DNA of 64,000 nt from Forficula auricularia (taxonomy: Eukaryota > Arthropoda > Insecta > Dermaptera > Forficulidae): positions 21,767,077 to 21,831,076 of the forward strand of contig JALMQS010000085.1 in NCBI GenBank assembly GCA_024734495.1. The letters are read 5' to 3'. Below, one piece after another: positions 55,246-64,000 of this stretch (its first letter is position 1; each line of letters starts with the position of its first letter). Position numbers and translations under genes: made by a program. The notes beneath the pieces were generated by a model. That model made no database searches and had not been told where the DNA came from. It saw nothing but the letters and a program-made list of their open reading frames with translations.

Positions 55246-55744
55246 ACATCAGTTGATCAACACATCTGTGCTGTAGATGAACATAATTAAAAATTTTCTT
55301 TAACAATATTTCAACCATGCATTCAGCACCGTTGAGAAAAAATGATTGTCCTCAATCATATAATTAATTATGTACTGTTATCGTTACGTTAAATTTGGTT
55401 AATTCGTGAATACAAAATATTTTTTAAAATATCAAAAACCTAATCGTGGAGGAATCTTATTCGTATCTCAAATCTAAATAATTCATACTGAAAACATTGA
55501 CATCATTAGTAATTAAATCTAAATAACATTATAAATGCTTATACGTTAAGAATATTTCATAAACCCAAATTTTTATAATTCAACTTAAATATATAAAAAA
55601 TTATAATTACCTAATAAACTTATTTTTTCATTGTTAATAATTCTTAATTCGTTAGTGAAATGTTGAATGTTAATGCTTAAATTCTAAACACTTTCACTTA
55701 ACTAAACTTCACTTCGGATTTCATTATAATCACTTAGGTAGAAG
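55246..55744. other. AT-rich intergenic DNA
   Basis: Nothing recognised. Confidence 0.5.
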
Positions 55745-56330
55745 GGGATCAATTAAACATGGGCCTCACCTATGTAGATACTATTAATATTGTGAAAAAA
55801 AATCTATTCAATTGTGGCAAGAATTTTGGGACTCCTCTTCAGAGTCGAGGGGATCCTACTTGTACTCAATAATGCCCAGAATTGGAACCAAGTCATGGTT
55901 TCATGACAGTCATTTATATAGAAGGATAATTGTTCTAATTGTACGGTTGAGAATGGGTCATGCAGCTACCCCCAAAAAACTCTTTCAATTTAATCTAAGA
56001 GACACTCACTCCTTTTTGTGACTGTGTTGGCATCCAAATGGGTGATGTCAATCACATCTTTCTAGGGTGCTCAAAAAACAACAAAGCTATTGACTTATTT
56101 TGTACTAGATTTGCTCGTAAAATTCCATTCCCTACATCAATGGGATTAATTCTTAGTTATCTCAATCCTGACTGTCATGAATCCGAGACTCAAAAGATAA
56201 TCATTAAACTATTAATAGCATCCAAACTATTTATATGAATTTTAAAAATGTAAATATTGTTAAATAATAATGCAACTGTATATAATTATGTAAATATAAA
56301 AATGTAAATATTGTAAAAAAAAGTAAGTGT
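55745..56330 (+). pseudogene. 5'-truncated LINE: C-terminal zinc-knuckle region
   Basis: The frame at 55812-56021 (RIIVLIVRLRMGHAATPKK, NLRDT) and, after a one-base shift, C-x-C followed by GDVNHIFLGCSKNNKAID (56038-56238) rebuild the LR-GH...C-C-G...D-NH-F--C pattern that closes ORF2 of I/Jockey-group LINEs. A short AT-rich 3' UTR ends in an A-run near 56322. Confidence 0.8.
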
Positions 56331-56367
56331 TGGACACACCTGCTTTAGGTAGTGTGTTCATTAAAAG

Positions 56368-56534
56368 CGAAGGAGTGAACCGCGACTTAATATGCTGTAC
56401 AACTACTTCCACTTGTACTTCCAAATATTTCCAAGTACTTCCAAATATTTCCAAGTAATTCCAAATATTTTCAAGTACTTCCAAAATACTTCCGAAGAGG
56501 TGTACACCTACTTCCAATGGCGGATCACCCCTCG
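56368..56534. mobile_element. MITE with internal minisatellite, short allele, perfect 8-bp TSD
   Basis: Same family as 19163-19429: ends CGAAGGAGTGAACCGCGA / GGCGGATCACCCCTCG, flanked by ATTAAAAG (56360-56367, 56535-56542). Only about three 20-bp units remain, against about eight in the other copy. Confidence 0.94.
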
Positions 56535-56639
56535 ATTAAAAGTAAGACTTTTACTTCATCATTTAGTAATTCATTATTTATTTATTTAAAACATTTACAA
56601 TAGTTCCAACCATTCGTAATGAACTACTATTACAAATAT

Positions 56640-56765
56640 TTAAAAGAAGTCCCCGCACCAGGAAGATGCGACCCCTATATGAATCTCGAAAGATCCCTGC
56701 ATCACCGAAGAGAAGAAATATATCAAGAGAAAGGATGGATGCACTTACTTATTAATATGGTCGTT
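56640..56765 (-). mobile_element. LINE 3' UTR fragment
   Basis: GAATCTCGAAAGATCC and CACCGAAGAGAAG match the 11.65-11.73 kb and 30.29-30.35 kb 3' UTRs. No coding part. Confidence 0.65.
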
Positions 56766-57349
56766 ATATGTTAATTAACATATTTTAAACCATGTAACTT
56801 ATTTGTATAACACGAGAAACAGAAGAACCGAGAGTCTTTGTGTATTCATGATTGAAATAAAATCAAAAATAACAATAAATATTTAATCAATTTAATTAAT
56901 TTTATCCTAGTTAGAGTTTATGTTTATAATTTATTTGTTACATAGAATCTCAACCAATTTCTAATAGTAAAAGTTGCTACCTAGGACGGGATAGACAATG
57001 TTCACCATTGGATTAGATATATTCGGAAATAATTAATTGTTTCTAATTTAGTTTCGGGTTAATTAAAGAGTTGCTCGTTTGCGAAGTTGGCATTGGGGCT
57101 GCATTGTGATGCGTTGCTTGGCAACAGGGACAGACAGACAGACAGACAGACCAGTTCCCTCCTTTCAATCTCTTTAGGAGTTTTTCTCGCTTCGCAGACA
57201 ATCACATAGTTCAGAGGGTTTTAGCAAATGAACAAATTATCGCTTTTCTCAGCCTTTCATTAAATTATGATCCAAGATACCGATGGATCCCAAAGACACA
57301 GAAAACTCATTTTTCTACTATTCGATTTTCATTTCATTCTATTTTTAAC
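56766..57349. other. AT-rich spacer with a CAGA microsatellite
   Basis: (CAGA)n at 57129-57150. Otherwise unrecognised. Confidence 0.45.
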
Positions 57350-58345
57350 AAACTTCAAAAAAGGAGGAGGTTCTCAATTCGACTGAATTTTTTTTGTGTC
57401 TATGTTACCTGATATCTTCGCCAATTGTGAACCGATTTTGATGATTTTTTTTTTCATTGGGTTCAGTCTAGTTTCCGATTGGTAAAAATATAAATTGATT
57501 CATTGGTATTGGAACTTTTTTGTTATGTTTGTTCAGGCATAACTTCTTTGTTTATGAACCGATTTTATTCATTCTTTCTGAGATTGGATCTCCAAGATAG
57601 TCAAGATACCTATTTATTTATTTATTTATTTTATGTATGTTAAGCGAGAACTTTTTGACACGTGGACCGATTTCGATTAATCTTTTTTATTGGAAAGGAG
57701 TACCTTAGGGGAAATCCCATATTAATTTGGTCAAGTTCTGATGATATGATCAATGATAAAATAACGTAAATCTCCAATTCTTATGAGCAAATAATAAGAA
57801 TTATAATAAATAAAATCTTTTATAAAAAAAATCTTAAAACATTAATTTAAAACCCCGATAACGTTTCGAGTTAATTTCTCTATTAATGAATTGAATTTTA
57901 TTATCAATTTCTGATTCCTTAGCCCGAATCTTTCTCTTACGAGATGCATGCAAAGGTATTATTATAAGTCACTATTATTAACATCACTGAAAAGAGAAAA
58001 ATAAAAATAATTTTTAGAAAAAAAAAACGACTTCAAAAAAATTAAATGCAGCAAATAAAATAATAAGAACTCAAAAATAAAATAAAATGAAAAAGTATAA
58101 AATAATTATCTTATTTAGTTACAACTAAACGATGAAATTGTTACATGAAATCACTTTTTGAAGTCGGTGCCAAACAAACTATATAAGCGAGCGTACCTGC
58201 CAAACGTACTAAGTAAGATCCGTCAAGTTCGATCCATAAAATGTATAATTTTGCCACCGACTTCAAAAAGTGATTTCATGTTTATATTTCGTCCTTTTGT
58301 TGTAACTAAATAATATAATTATTGTATAACTTTTAGTAAATTTTA
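57350..58345. repeat. Diverged GAAGTCGGT palindromic element
   Basis: AACAAACTTCAAAAAAGGAGG at the left, a hairpin with GCGAGCGTACCTGCC loop near 58190, and CACCGACTTC arms. It has inserted AT-rich text at 57600-57960 and is the oldest-looking member. Confidence 0.78.
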
Positions 58346-58865
58346 TTTTATTTTTTTAGGGTTCCGTTGAGAAGTAAAACGTCCCGCTAATGATGGTACT
58401 AATAATGGTACTAAAATATCTCTCAGTCTGATTGTCTATCTGTCAGAACTATGTTAGCTCGTAAGCTAAATAAGATACAAACTTGAAATTTACAAGTTGT
58501 CTTTATCCATCTTGCCTGAAATGAAAACTTGTATTAAAATTTGGGAAAGGCAAAATTTTTGTGTGTCAATAATAAACAATTTTTTTTTTATGTGAGAAAG
58601 TATCCCTGTTAAAGTTGAATTTGGATTAATTTTTTCAATTTTGCTTTAAAATGACGGTGCGAGTAGAGTTCCAAGTGGCCATTTTTTAGGTTATTTTTGT
58701 ACTTGTCAGAGCTTAGAAATGGCTTAAATTAAAATTATTAAAGAAATTTCATAAATTCCCTCATTCTCTCCTATCAACGATAATTAAGAACGAATTTGGT
58801 ATCACAAGTGTTATAAGGTAAGGAACCCTCAGTATGCGAGCACGACTCACACTTAGCCGACTTAT
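58346..58865. repeat. AGGGTTCCG-type dispersed repeat
   Basis: TAGGGTTCCGTTGAGAAGTAAAACG at the left and AAGGAACCCTCAGTATGCGAGCACGACTC at the right are the borders of a repeat type common in insect genomes. No ORF is conserved; the minus frame at 58761-58946 overlaps its end by chance. Confidence 0.55.
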
Positions 58866-59879
58866 CACAGTTTTACTAGAGAAGGCTTTCATCCTTAGCC
58901 TTATACCCATGTGCTTGGAAGGTCTATGGATAAAAGTACAATACAAATGAATAAAATAGAATAATCAAAATGTAAGCTGAGCTATTGGTTGTCTAAGTTG
59001 TAAGCAACCATGGGTATAACTACTTGACTTAATTGTATAACTATAATTTCATGCAACAATCTGTTTTATATTCATATTTTAAAATATTTGTTTAAATAAT
59101 GTACTAGATACAAATAAAATAAATATTTTTAGAGATTCGATTGAATATATATTTGGCGCTGTAAGCCCATAATCAAATAAAAATATTAAATATATATCTA
59201 CTCATTAAACGAGCAAAAATTGTATATTTATTTATATATATGTTAACATTTAAATGAAAGCGAAAGTTAAAACTTTACATTACATTTTATATATATATTT
59301 GTCTCTTGGTTCTATTTTGAAAACGACTCTACCGATTTTGATTAAATTCACGGGTTAGGAGGTTTTTGGGTTGGCAATTCGATCTGTCACGGTCTCATCT
59401 TCGACAAAATTGTTTTTGATGGGTTTTTTCGTAATCAAATTAATTATTCTCAGGTAGACAAATCCATTCTTAGGGTTTTAAAAAAGGTTACTCTTTTCCT
59501 TTTGTACCCAGGCAGACAATGGGTTGCCTTAATTCATTGTTCTAAAAGGCCTTGAAGAAGTATTGTGATTGTGGATTTTAACATATTTTGTTCTCCATAA
59601 ACGTTAGAAATATTAATAAACGTTTTATAATTGTTTTTTATAAAGAACTTTATTTATTTAATAGAATAAAAAATAATCAAGAATTTATTTAAAAATATAT
59701 TTCGCATAAGCAGGTCTCAATTTTCTGAAAAACAACTCATTTTGATAGGTTTTATTTATTTGTTCGGGAGAAGGTTGAGGAGGTATGTGGAAGAAGGCCT
59801 TTAGTATTGATTTATTTTAGGAAGTTTCGGATTTTATTTATTTATAAAAGGCTATATGGATGTACATAGATATTATATA
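58866..59879. other. AT-rich DNA
   Basis: 59290-59420 (CTACCGATTTTGATTAAATT) has the style of a worn LINE 3' end. No gene recognised. Confidence 0.4.
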
Positions 59880-60095
59880 TATGTATGAAAATTGGAACTG
59901 GCAAACTACGCTATGATGTCGGACCACCCCTCCACACAAGCTTTGCTTAATGAGGGGTGTTGCAATAATTGTTAAATTTGATTTATTTTATTGTCTTTAA
60001 TTAGCTTAAATTTTTTTTTACGTATACCTACAATGTATTTACTTATTTCTTTGCAAATAAATATTCTATTCTATTCTATTCTATTCTATTAACAA
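59880..60095 (+). mobile_element. Probable LINE 3' end with (ATTCT)n tail
   Basis: CCACCCCTCC...GAGGGGTG forms a hairpin at 59924-59949. After an AT-rich stretch, TTGCAAATAAATATTC runs into (ATTCT)n to about 60090. A simple-repeat 3' tail suggests a truncated LINE. Confidence 0.45.
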
Positions 60096-60459
60096 TTGGA
60101 TGAATAAAAATGAATCATATGGTTGAATCAAAACAGGTGCAGGAGGTGGGGGATCCCGGGCGGTAGGGCGAGGTTTCGGGGATGCGCACAGTGACGAAAT
60201 GATCATATATATATTTGTATTTTTTTTTAATTTGAAAAACGGCTATTATATTAGAAAAATTAAAGAAAAGAGAACACTGGGTTAGAATGTGAAGAAGAAA
60301 TGGGAGCTCAAAATGATAGAACAAACATTAACACTTGGAAGAATATGAAAGGATATTTTAGAGAGCGAAGTTAAAAAGTTCAGGGCGAATTTACGCATAG
60401 GCATAGGCACACACAGTACACAGTAGGCACGTGCCTCCTGGAGCAAATTTTTGCCAATA

Positions 60460-61112
60460 TTTTTACTTTATCCTCAAATGCGAAGCATGGGTAAAGTATT
60501 GCAATCGGTCTCGCGGCAAGCGTGACTTTAAAGGGTCCTCAGGTAAAGACTACGGAACCCATGGACTCAATTAAAGTCACAAATTGTGAGTATTCAATTA
60601 GGTTGAATTTTAGCACGTGACGGTTTTGCCAAAAATAACATGGGGTCTCGTCGAGAGGCCAAAAATGCGATTTTTTCATTTAGTGCGTGCGGATGTATGG
60701 ATGTATGGATGGATGGATGGATGGATGGATGGATGGATGTTATCGTTTTTCCGTCCACGATTTTTTCCACGCCATTGCACCGATTGAAATGAAATTGAAA
60801 ACCTCATTATTTTAACAAAATGAAGCGATGATTAGTTTTTTGTACATATCGGTCGACAAACAAGAACTTTATTTCAGTACTTTTTTTAGTTTTTTCTAAA
60901 TATCTTGAAAATGAATAAACCAATTTTGATGAAATTTAATATCCTAATTAAGTAGCTTGGAAACCACAAAAAAGGTTAAATAAAGTCTTTAGTAAAATTA
61001 TATTTTAAAGTACTTTACTCTAGACTAATATAGTACTTTTTTTTAATTCTTTAAAATTTATTCATTTGATCGTTTTAATATATCTTATTTAATCTAACTT
61101 AAGTAAGAGTGG
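60460..61112 (+). repeat. Dispersed repeat, copy B, ending at the assembly gap
   Basis: Same family as 45495-46315, opposite orientation, with a longer (GGAT)n tract (60690-60738). It stops at AGTAAGAGTGG directly against the N run, where the other copy continues. Confidence 0.87.
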
Positions 61113-61129
61113 NNNNNNNNNNNNNNNNN
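61113..61129. other. Assembly gap (17 N)
   Basis: Seventeen unresolved bases. The gap length may be nominal. It lies exactly at the end of a dispersed repeat, a typical place for a scaffold join. Confidence 0.99.
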
Positions 61130-61509
61130 GCAGACATAGTCTACAATTATCATCTAGATTTCTAGGATTTTAAATAGATGGGAAATTAATTATTCAGCGC
61201 TCTACGATGATATTAGAAATAGTACAATTTTTTATAAAAATAACTGGAATATTACAAGGCCACTTGTAAATTTACCAATTTCAATTTAACCTCTTACCCC
61301 GCCCCTTGCTCATTTCGTTTATGTTAATGTTACACCCGTAATAATTAGCACAGTTCACTAAAAAAATAAAACTCTCGTTTTCCCGTTCAAAACTACTCAC
61401 GATAACCAAGCTAATTGTGGTACTTTTATTAACTTTAATAAAATTGCACGATTAGCACGCGTTATTTAATCGTGTAGGTTTCCATAATTTATAATTCATC
61501 TGTTTAAGT

Positions 61510-61993
61510 CAGCGGTCGGGAAACCGGGGTATATTACCCCAAATGGGGTAACAATGAAACTATCGGGGTTAATAAGGACATTTTTTTCAATTTTCTATGT
61601 TATCAACTATTATAGGATTTTTACTTTGATAGCTTTTCCAGGAATTCAAAATCTTCGACTTTATTAAACGTAAAAACGAAGAAACAGAAATCGGCTGAAT
61701 GCCGAGGACTGCATTCAAATTGCAATTACGTCAAAAAGTCCTAATTTTGTAGCTTCATTTTAGTGAAAATTAAAACACTAGCTTTTCTAAACTTAAAAGC
61801 GTTTAAATTATGTTAATGTTTACAATTTGTATTTACTTACAGATAGTTTTCATGTAAATTTCAATTAACTGGATAAATAATATATGCCTACATTTAGGTA
61901 CCTTGCTTTTTTTTGTTTTTCAGAATGTAGGGGTAGCAGCGACCTACGCAAAATAATTTTGGGGTAATGGCTAAAAAAGTTCCCTGACCTCTG
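61510..61993. mobile_element. hAT-type MITE with perfect 8-bp TSD
   Basis: Ends CAGCGGTCGGGAAACC and GTTCCCTGACCTCTG, flanked by GTTTAAGT on both sides (61502-61509, 61994-62001). Shares its body with 22563-23957 (GGTAATGGCTAAAAAAGTT, AATGTAGGGGTA) but without the junction amplification. Confidence 0.95.
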
Positions 61994-62020
61994 GTTTAAG
62001 TGATACAAGTCTATTGTATG

Positions 62021-62696
62021 TGTTAGGCTAAAAGAACGAAAACGCCCATTGAGCGAAGAAAACGTCCACAACGCGTTGTGGCTAACTCAAAAAGATCAGA
62101 ATAGGAAATTTGCATCGTGGCTCTCATGATATTGGACCACTACTTGTTGTGGTTATTAAGAAAAGCGACAGACAGCTTTTAACTTGTCAACGGGATCATT
62201 GCAAACACCCGTCGAGTTTGTGTTCATTCTTGAATGCCATTTCCGAGTATGAACATCTGTGGGCTAATTATGGCTAGGAAAATGAACATATTTTATGATA
62301 AATTAAAGGAGTTAATGAAGACAAGTACTGATCGCAGTTTTTAACTGAGTGTCGAAAAATACGAAACGTTACTTTAAGAAACAAAACAGACTCAGCTTCT
62401 TAAAAAAAAACAATCACTATCGACAAAGCAGTATCGTCGTCTTAAACGATATGATATCTTACAAATTGGTGACTGTGAAAAATTGATTGAAAGTGGATCA
62501 GTCAGCACTTGTGATTCAAAAATCGACACGAATTTCGTATTGTGGTATTTTTGAGCTAGCCACAACACGGCGTTGTGGCTATTTTTATAAGTGCCATAAC
62601 ACGAATAATGAGGCGTTGTGGATGTTTTATAGAGGCCACAACGCGTTAGACGTTTTTTTGCTCAATGAGCGTTTCTGTTCTTTTTTGAGCTTAACA
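62021..62696 (+). mobile_element. Ginger/KRBA2-like remnant with long inverted termini
   Basis: Ends TGTTAGGCTAAAAGAACG and GAGCTTAACA, with inverted pieces CGCCCATTGAGCG / GCTCAATGAGCG and CCACAACGCG(TT). Flanking TATG and TTTG could be a 4-bp TSD with one mismatch. Inside (62350-62510), interrupted by one stop, is the phrase STKQYRRLKRYDILQIGDCEKLI. It resembles the region before the integrase domain of KRBA2-like, Ginger-derived proteins. A non-autonomous, decayed copy. Confidence 0.55.
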
Positions 62697-62700
62697 TTTG

Positions 62701-64000
62701 TACTATGTAGGTTTAACAGTTCAAGATAGGGCGTAATTCATATTTTTGTTATTTCTGAATTCACTATATAACTTTTTTTTTTTTTATCCTGAAACTTGAA
62801 AAAATTAGTATTATTCCAAAATTTCTAATTAAACATCTCTGGAAGCTCTGTAATAACCACAATAATTTATTATTTAATGAAAAAAAAAATTTTTAAGGTC
62901 GTATCAAGTATAATATTAGATATAAATGAAAAGGTTTAGCTTGCTTCATTTTTCGAAAATCGAGGGAAAAATAATATTTTTTCTATTTCTGCTAATTAAT
63001 TTTAAATATTGGATTTTTATAAAGCCGATGTATACGAAAGTGGTTTGATGAGCACACAATTTTTGCTGAAATAGAAATGATTCTTTATTATATGAATTTA
63101 ATCGAAATTGTATGGAATCTACCGAACGCGTCTTTTTCTCAAATTATTGTTTTCACGTTATTTATTTGAACCCATTTTTCTTTTACAATTTCCCGTTTTC
63201 AGCAGCAACGAATAAAAGAACAAATATTAGTGACATAATTGGAATTCTTTTTTTTTTCTTAAAACAAACATCAAAAGAAATGGTAAGAGAAGCCCCTAGG
63301 CTTTCTGTTAGAATTTGACGGGGATTTCATTCTGTGGGCTGGCATGCACGCGTCCCCTGCATGAAAATTGCCCCCGTCTTATATGAAACCCTGAGGGCGC
63401 AGCCGCTGAGCATAAAACACAATTACTTTAAAATATTAAAGAATTTTCAATAAAACACATTGGATTAAATTCATGAAATTTAAACAGCTCGAAAAACAAT
63501 GCAGGAATTTCAAAATTATCGATATATGGTAGAATTCGTTTAACAATTTCATTTTCGTCGAGAGATACATTTCATTCAGTGAAAGAGAATTTGACTTTTA
63601 ATTTTTTAATGTTTCTTTAGGTATTTCGAAATGAAAATGGAAAATATTTCAACATCGGTTAAGGGTTTATTCTTTTTAACATTTTAGTTGGGTGTTGTTT
63701 AAAAGTCTACTTACTTGGCCTCGCATCGATTATTTTTTTGTATTCCGTATTTGTGGGAAAGCAAGGCGTATACTTTTCGAACGAGAATAGATGCTCCGTT
63801 TTTATTTTTTGCCAGAAAAGAAGGACATTCTGCAATCCAGTAGATACGAATATTGACACTTTAGTGGTGATGATAAATTTTTGTTGAGTTTTGTCCACTC
63901 ATGGCTTGAAAAAGAAAATTAAAAAAAAATGTTTTGCCTAACTACCTTAATTCCTAAAATCATTAAAGATGTTTCCGCCATTTCTTTTTTTACTTTCACT
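62701..64000. other. AT-rich DNA, no feature supported
   Basis: Short frames at 63112-63318 and 63707-63898 lack recognisable motifs. A GC-richer patch (GCACGCGTCCCCTGC to GCGCAGCCGCTGAGC) is at 63340-63410. Nothing further. Confidence 0.5.

Overview
This is eukaryotic, non-coding-dominated DNA. It is very AT-rich (roughly two thirds A+T by eye) and packed with decayed transposable elements. No intact cellular gene is visible. Insect-type Tc1, mariner, hAT, piggyBac-like and P/THAP-type relics, Jockey/CR1-like and RTE-like LINE ends, a short TTAGG run at 13708-13726 and many palindromic MITEs point to an arthropod, most likely an insect with a repeat-rich genome. I cannot name the order. A 17-base run of N at 61113-61129 shows this is draft assembly.

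Layout. 1-5.9 kb: AT-rich DNA with one hAT MITE that has a perfect 8-bp target-site duplication (TSD) at 1150-1904, and a tandem-repeat block at 4.6-5.2 kb. 5.9-13.4 kb: palindromes, namely a GAAGTCGGT-bounded array at 5.9-8.4 kb, a 1.57-kb foldback at 9.2-10.8 kb, another GAAGTCGGT element and an inverted-repeat MITE. 13.9-16.8 kb: a composite bounded by a shared 8/9-bp direct repeat, holding a hairpin with a hammerhead-like core, a LINE 3' end and a tRNA-Asn-like SINE head. 17-22 kb: LINE fragments, a minisatellite MITE with an 8-bp TSD, a LINE derivative joining 5' to 3' UTR, and a hAT transposase relic. 22.3-24.1 kb: a tandem pair of hammerhead-ribozyme-like units split by a hAT element whose 5' junction is amplified eight-fold. 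25-35.6 kb: a piggyBac-like MITE, a foldback with 52-bp repeats, core-sharing MITEs, and an inverted tRNA-like locus. 35.6-41.3 kb: a decayed LINE that interrupts a 302-bp coding tandem repeat, with a lectin-like exon lying between the two LINE halves. 41.4-48.6 kb: more core repeats, a C-rich island, a THAP-like first exon, a second large tandem-repeat block and a P-type transposase relic. 48.7-56.5 kb: piggyBac-like fragment, Tc1, mariner foldback, mariner relic, LINE relic and the second minisatellite MITE. 56.5-64 kb: repeats, a hAT MITE with perfect TSD, a Ginger/KRBA2-like remnant, then featureless AT-rich DNA.

The elements mostly interact by nesting, palindrome formation and sequence sharing. 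Four direct observations stand out. (1) Five hammerhead-like motifs keep the CUGANGA and GAA(A) core, with stem changes that preserve pairing. (2) An 85-bp hAT/host junction is tandemly amplified. (3) Two MITE insertions can be proven inside this window because related empty sites are also present. (4) One ~200-bp core recurs inside MITEs with different ends. The cellular-gene candidates (THAP-like exon, GalNAc-transferase lectin-like exon, repeated acidic exon) are fragments and are offered with modest confidence.
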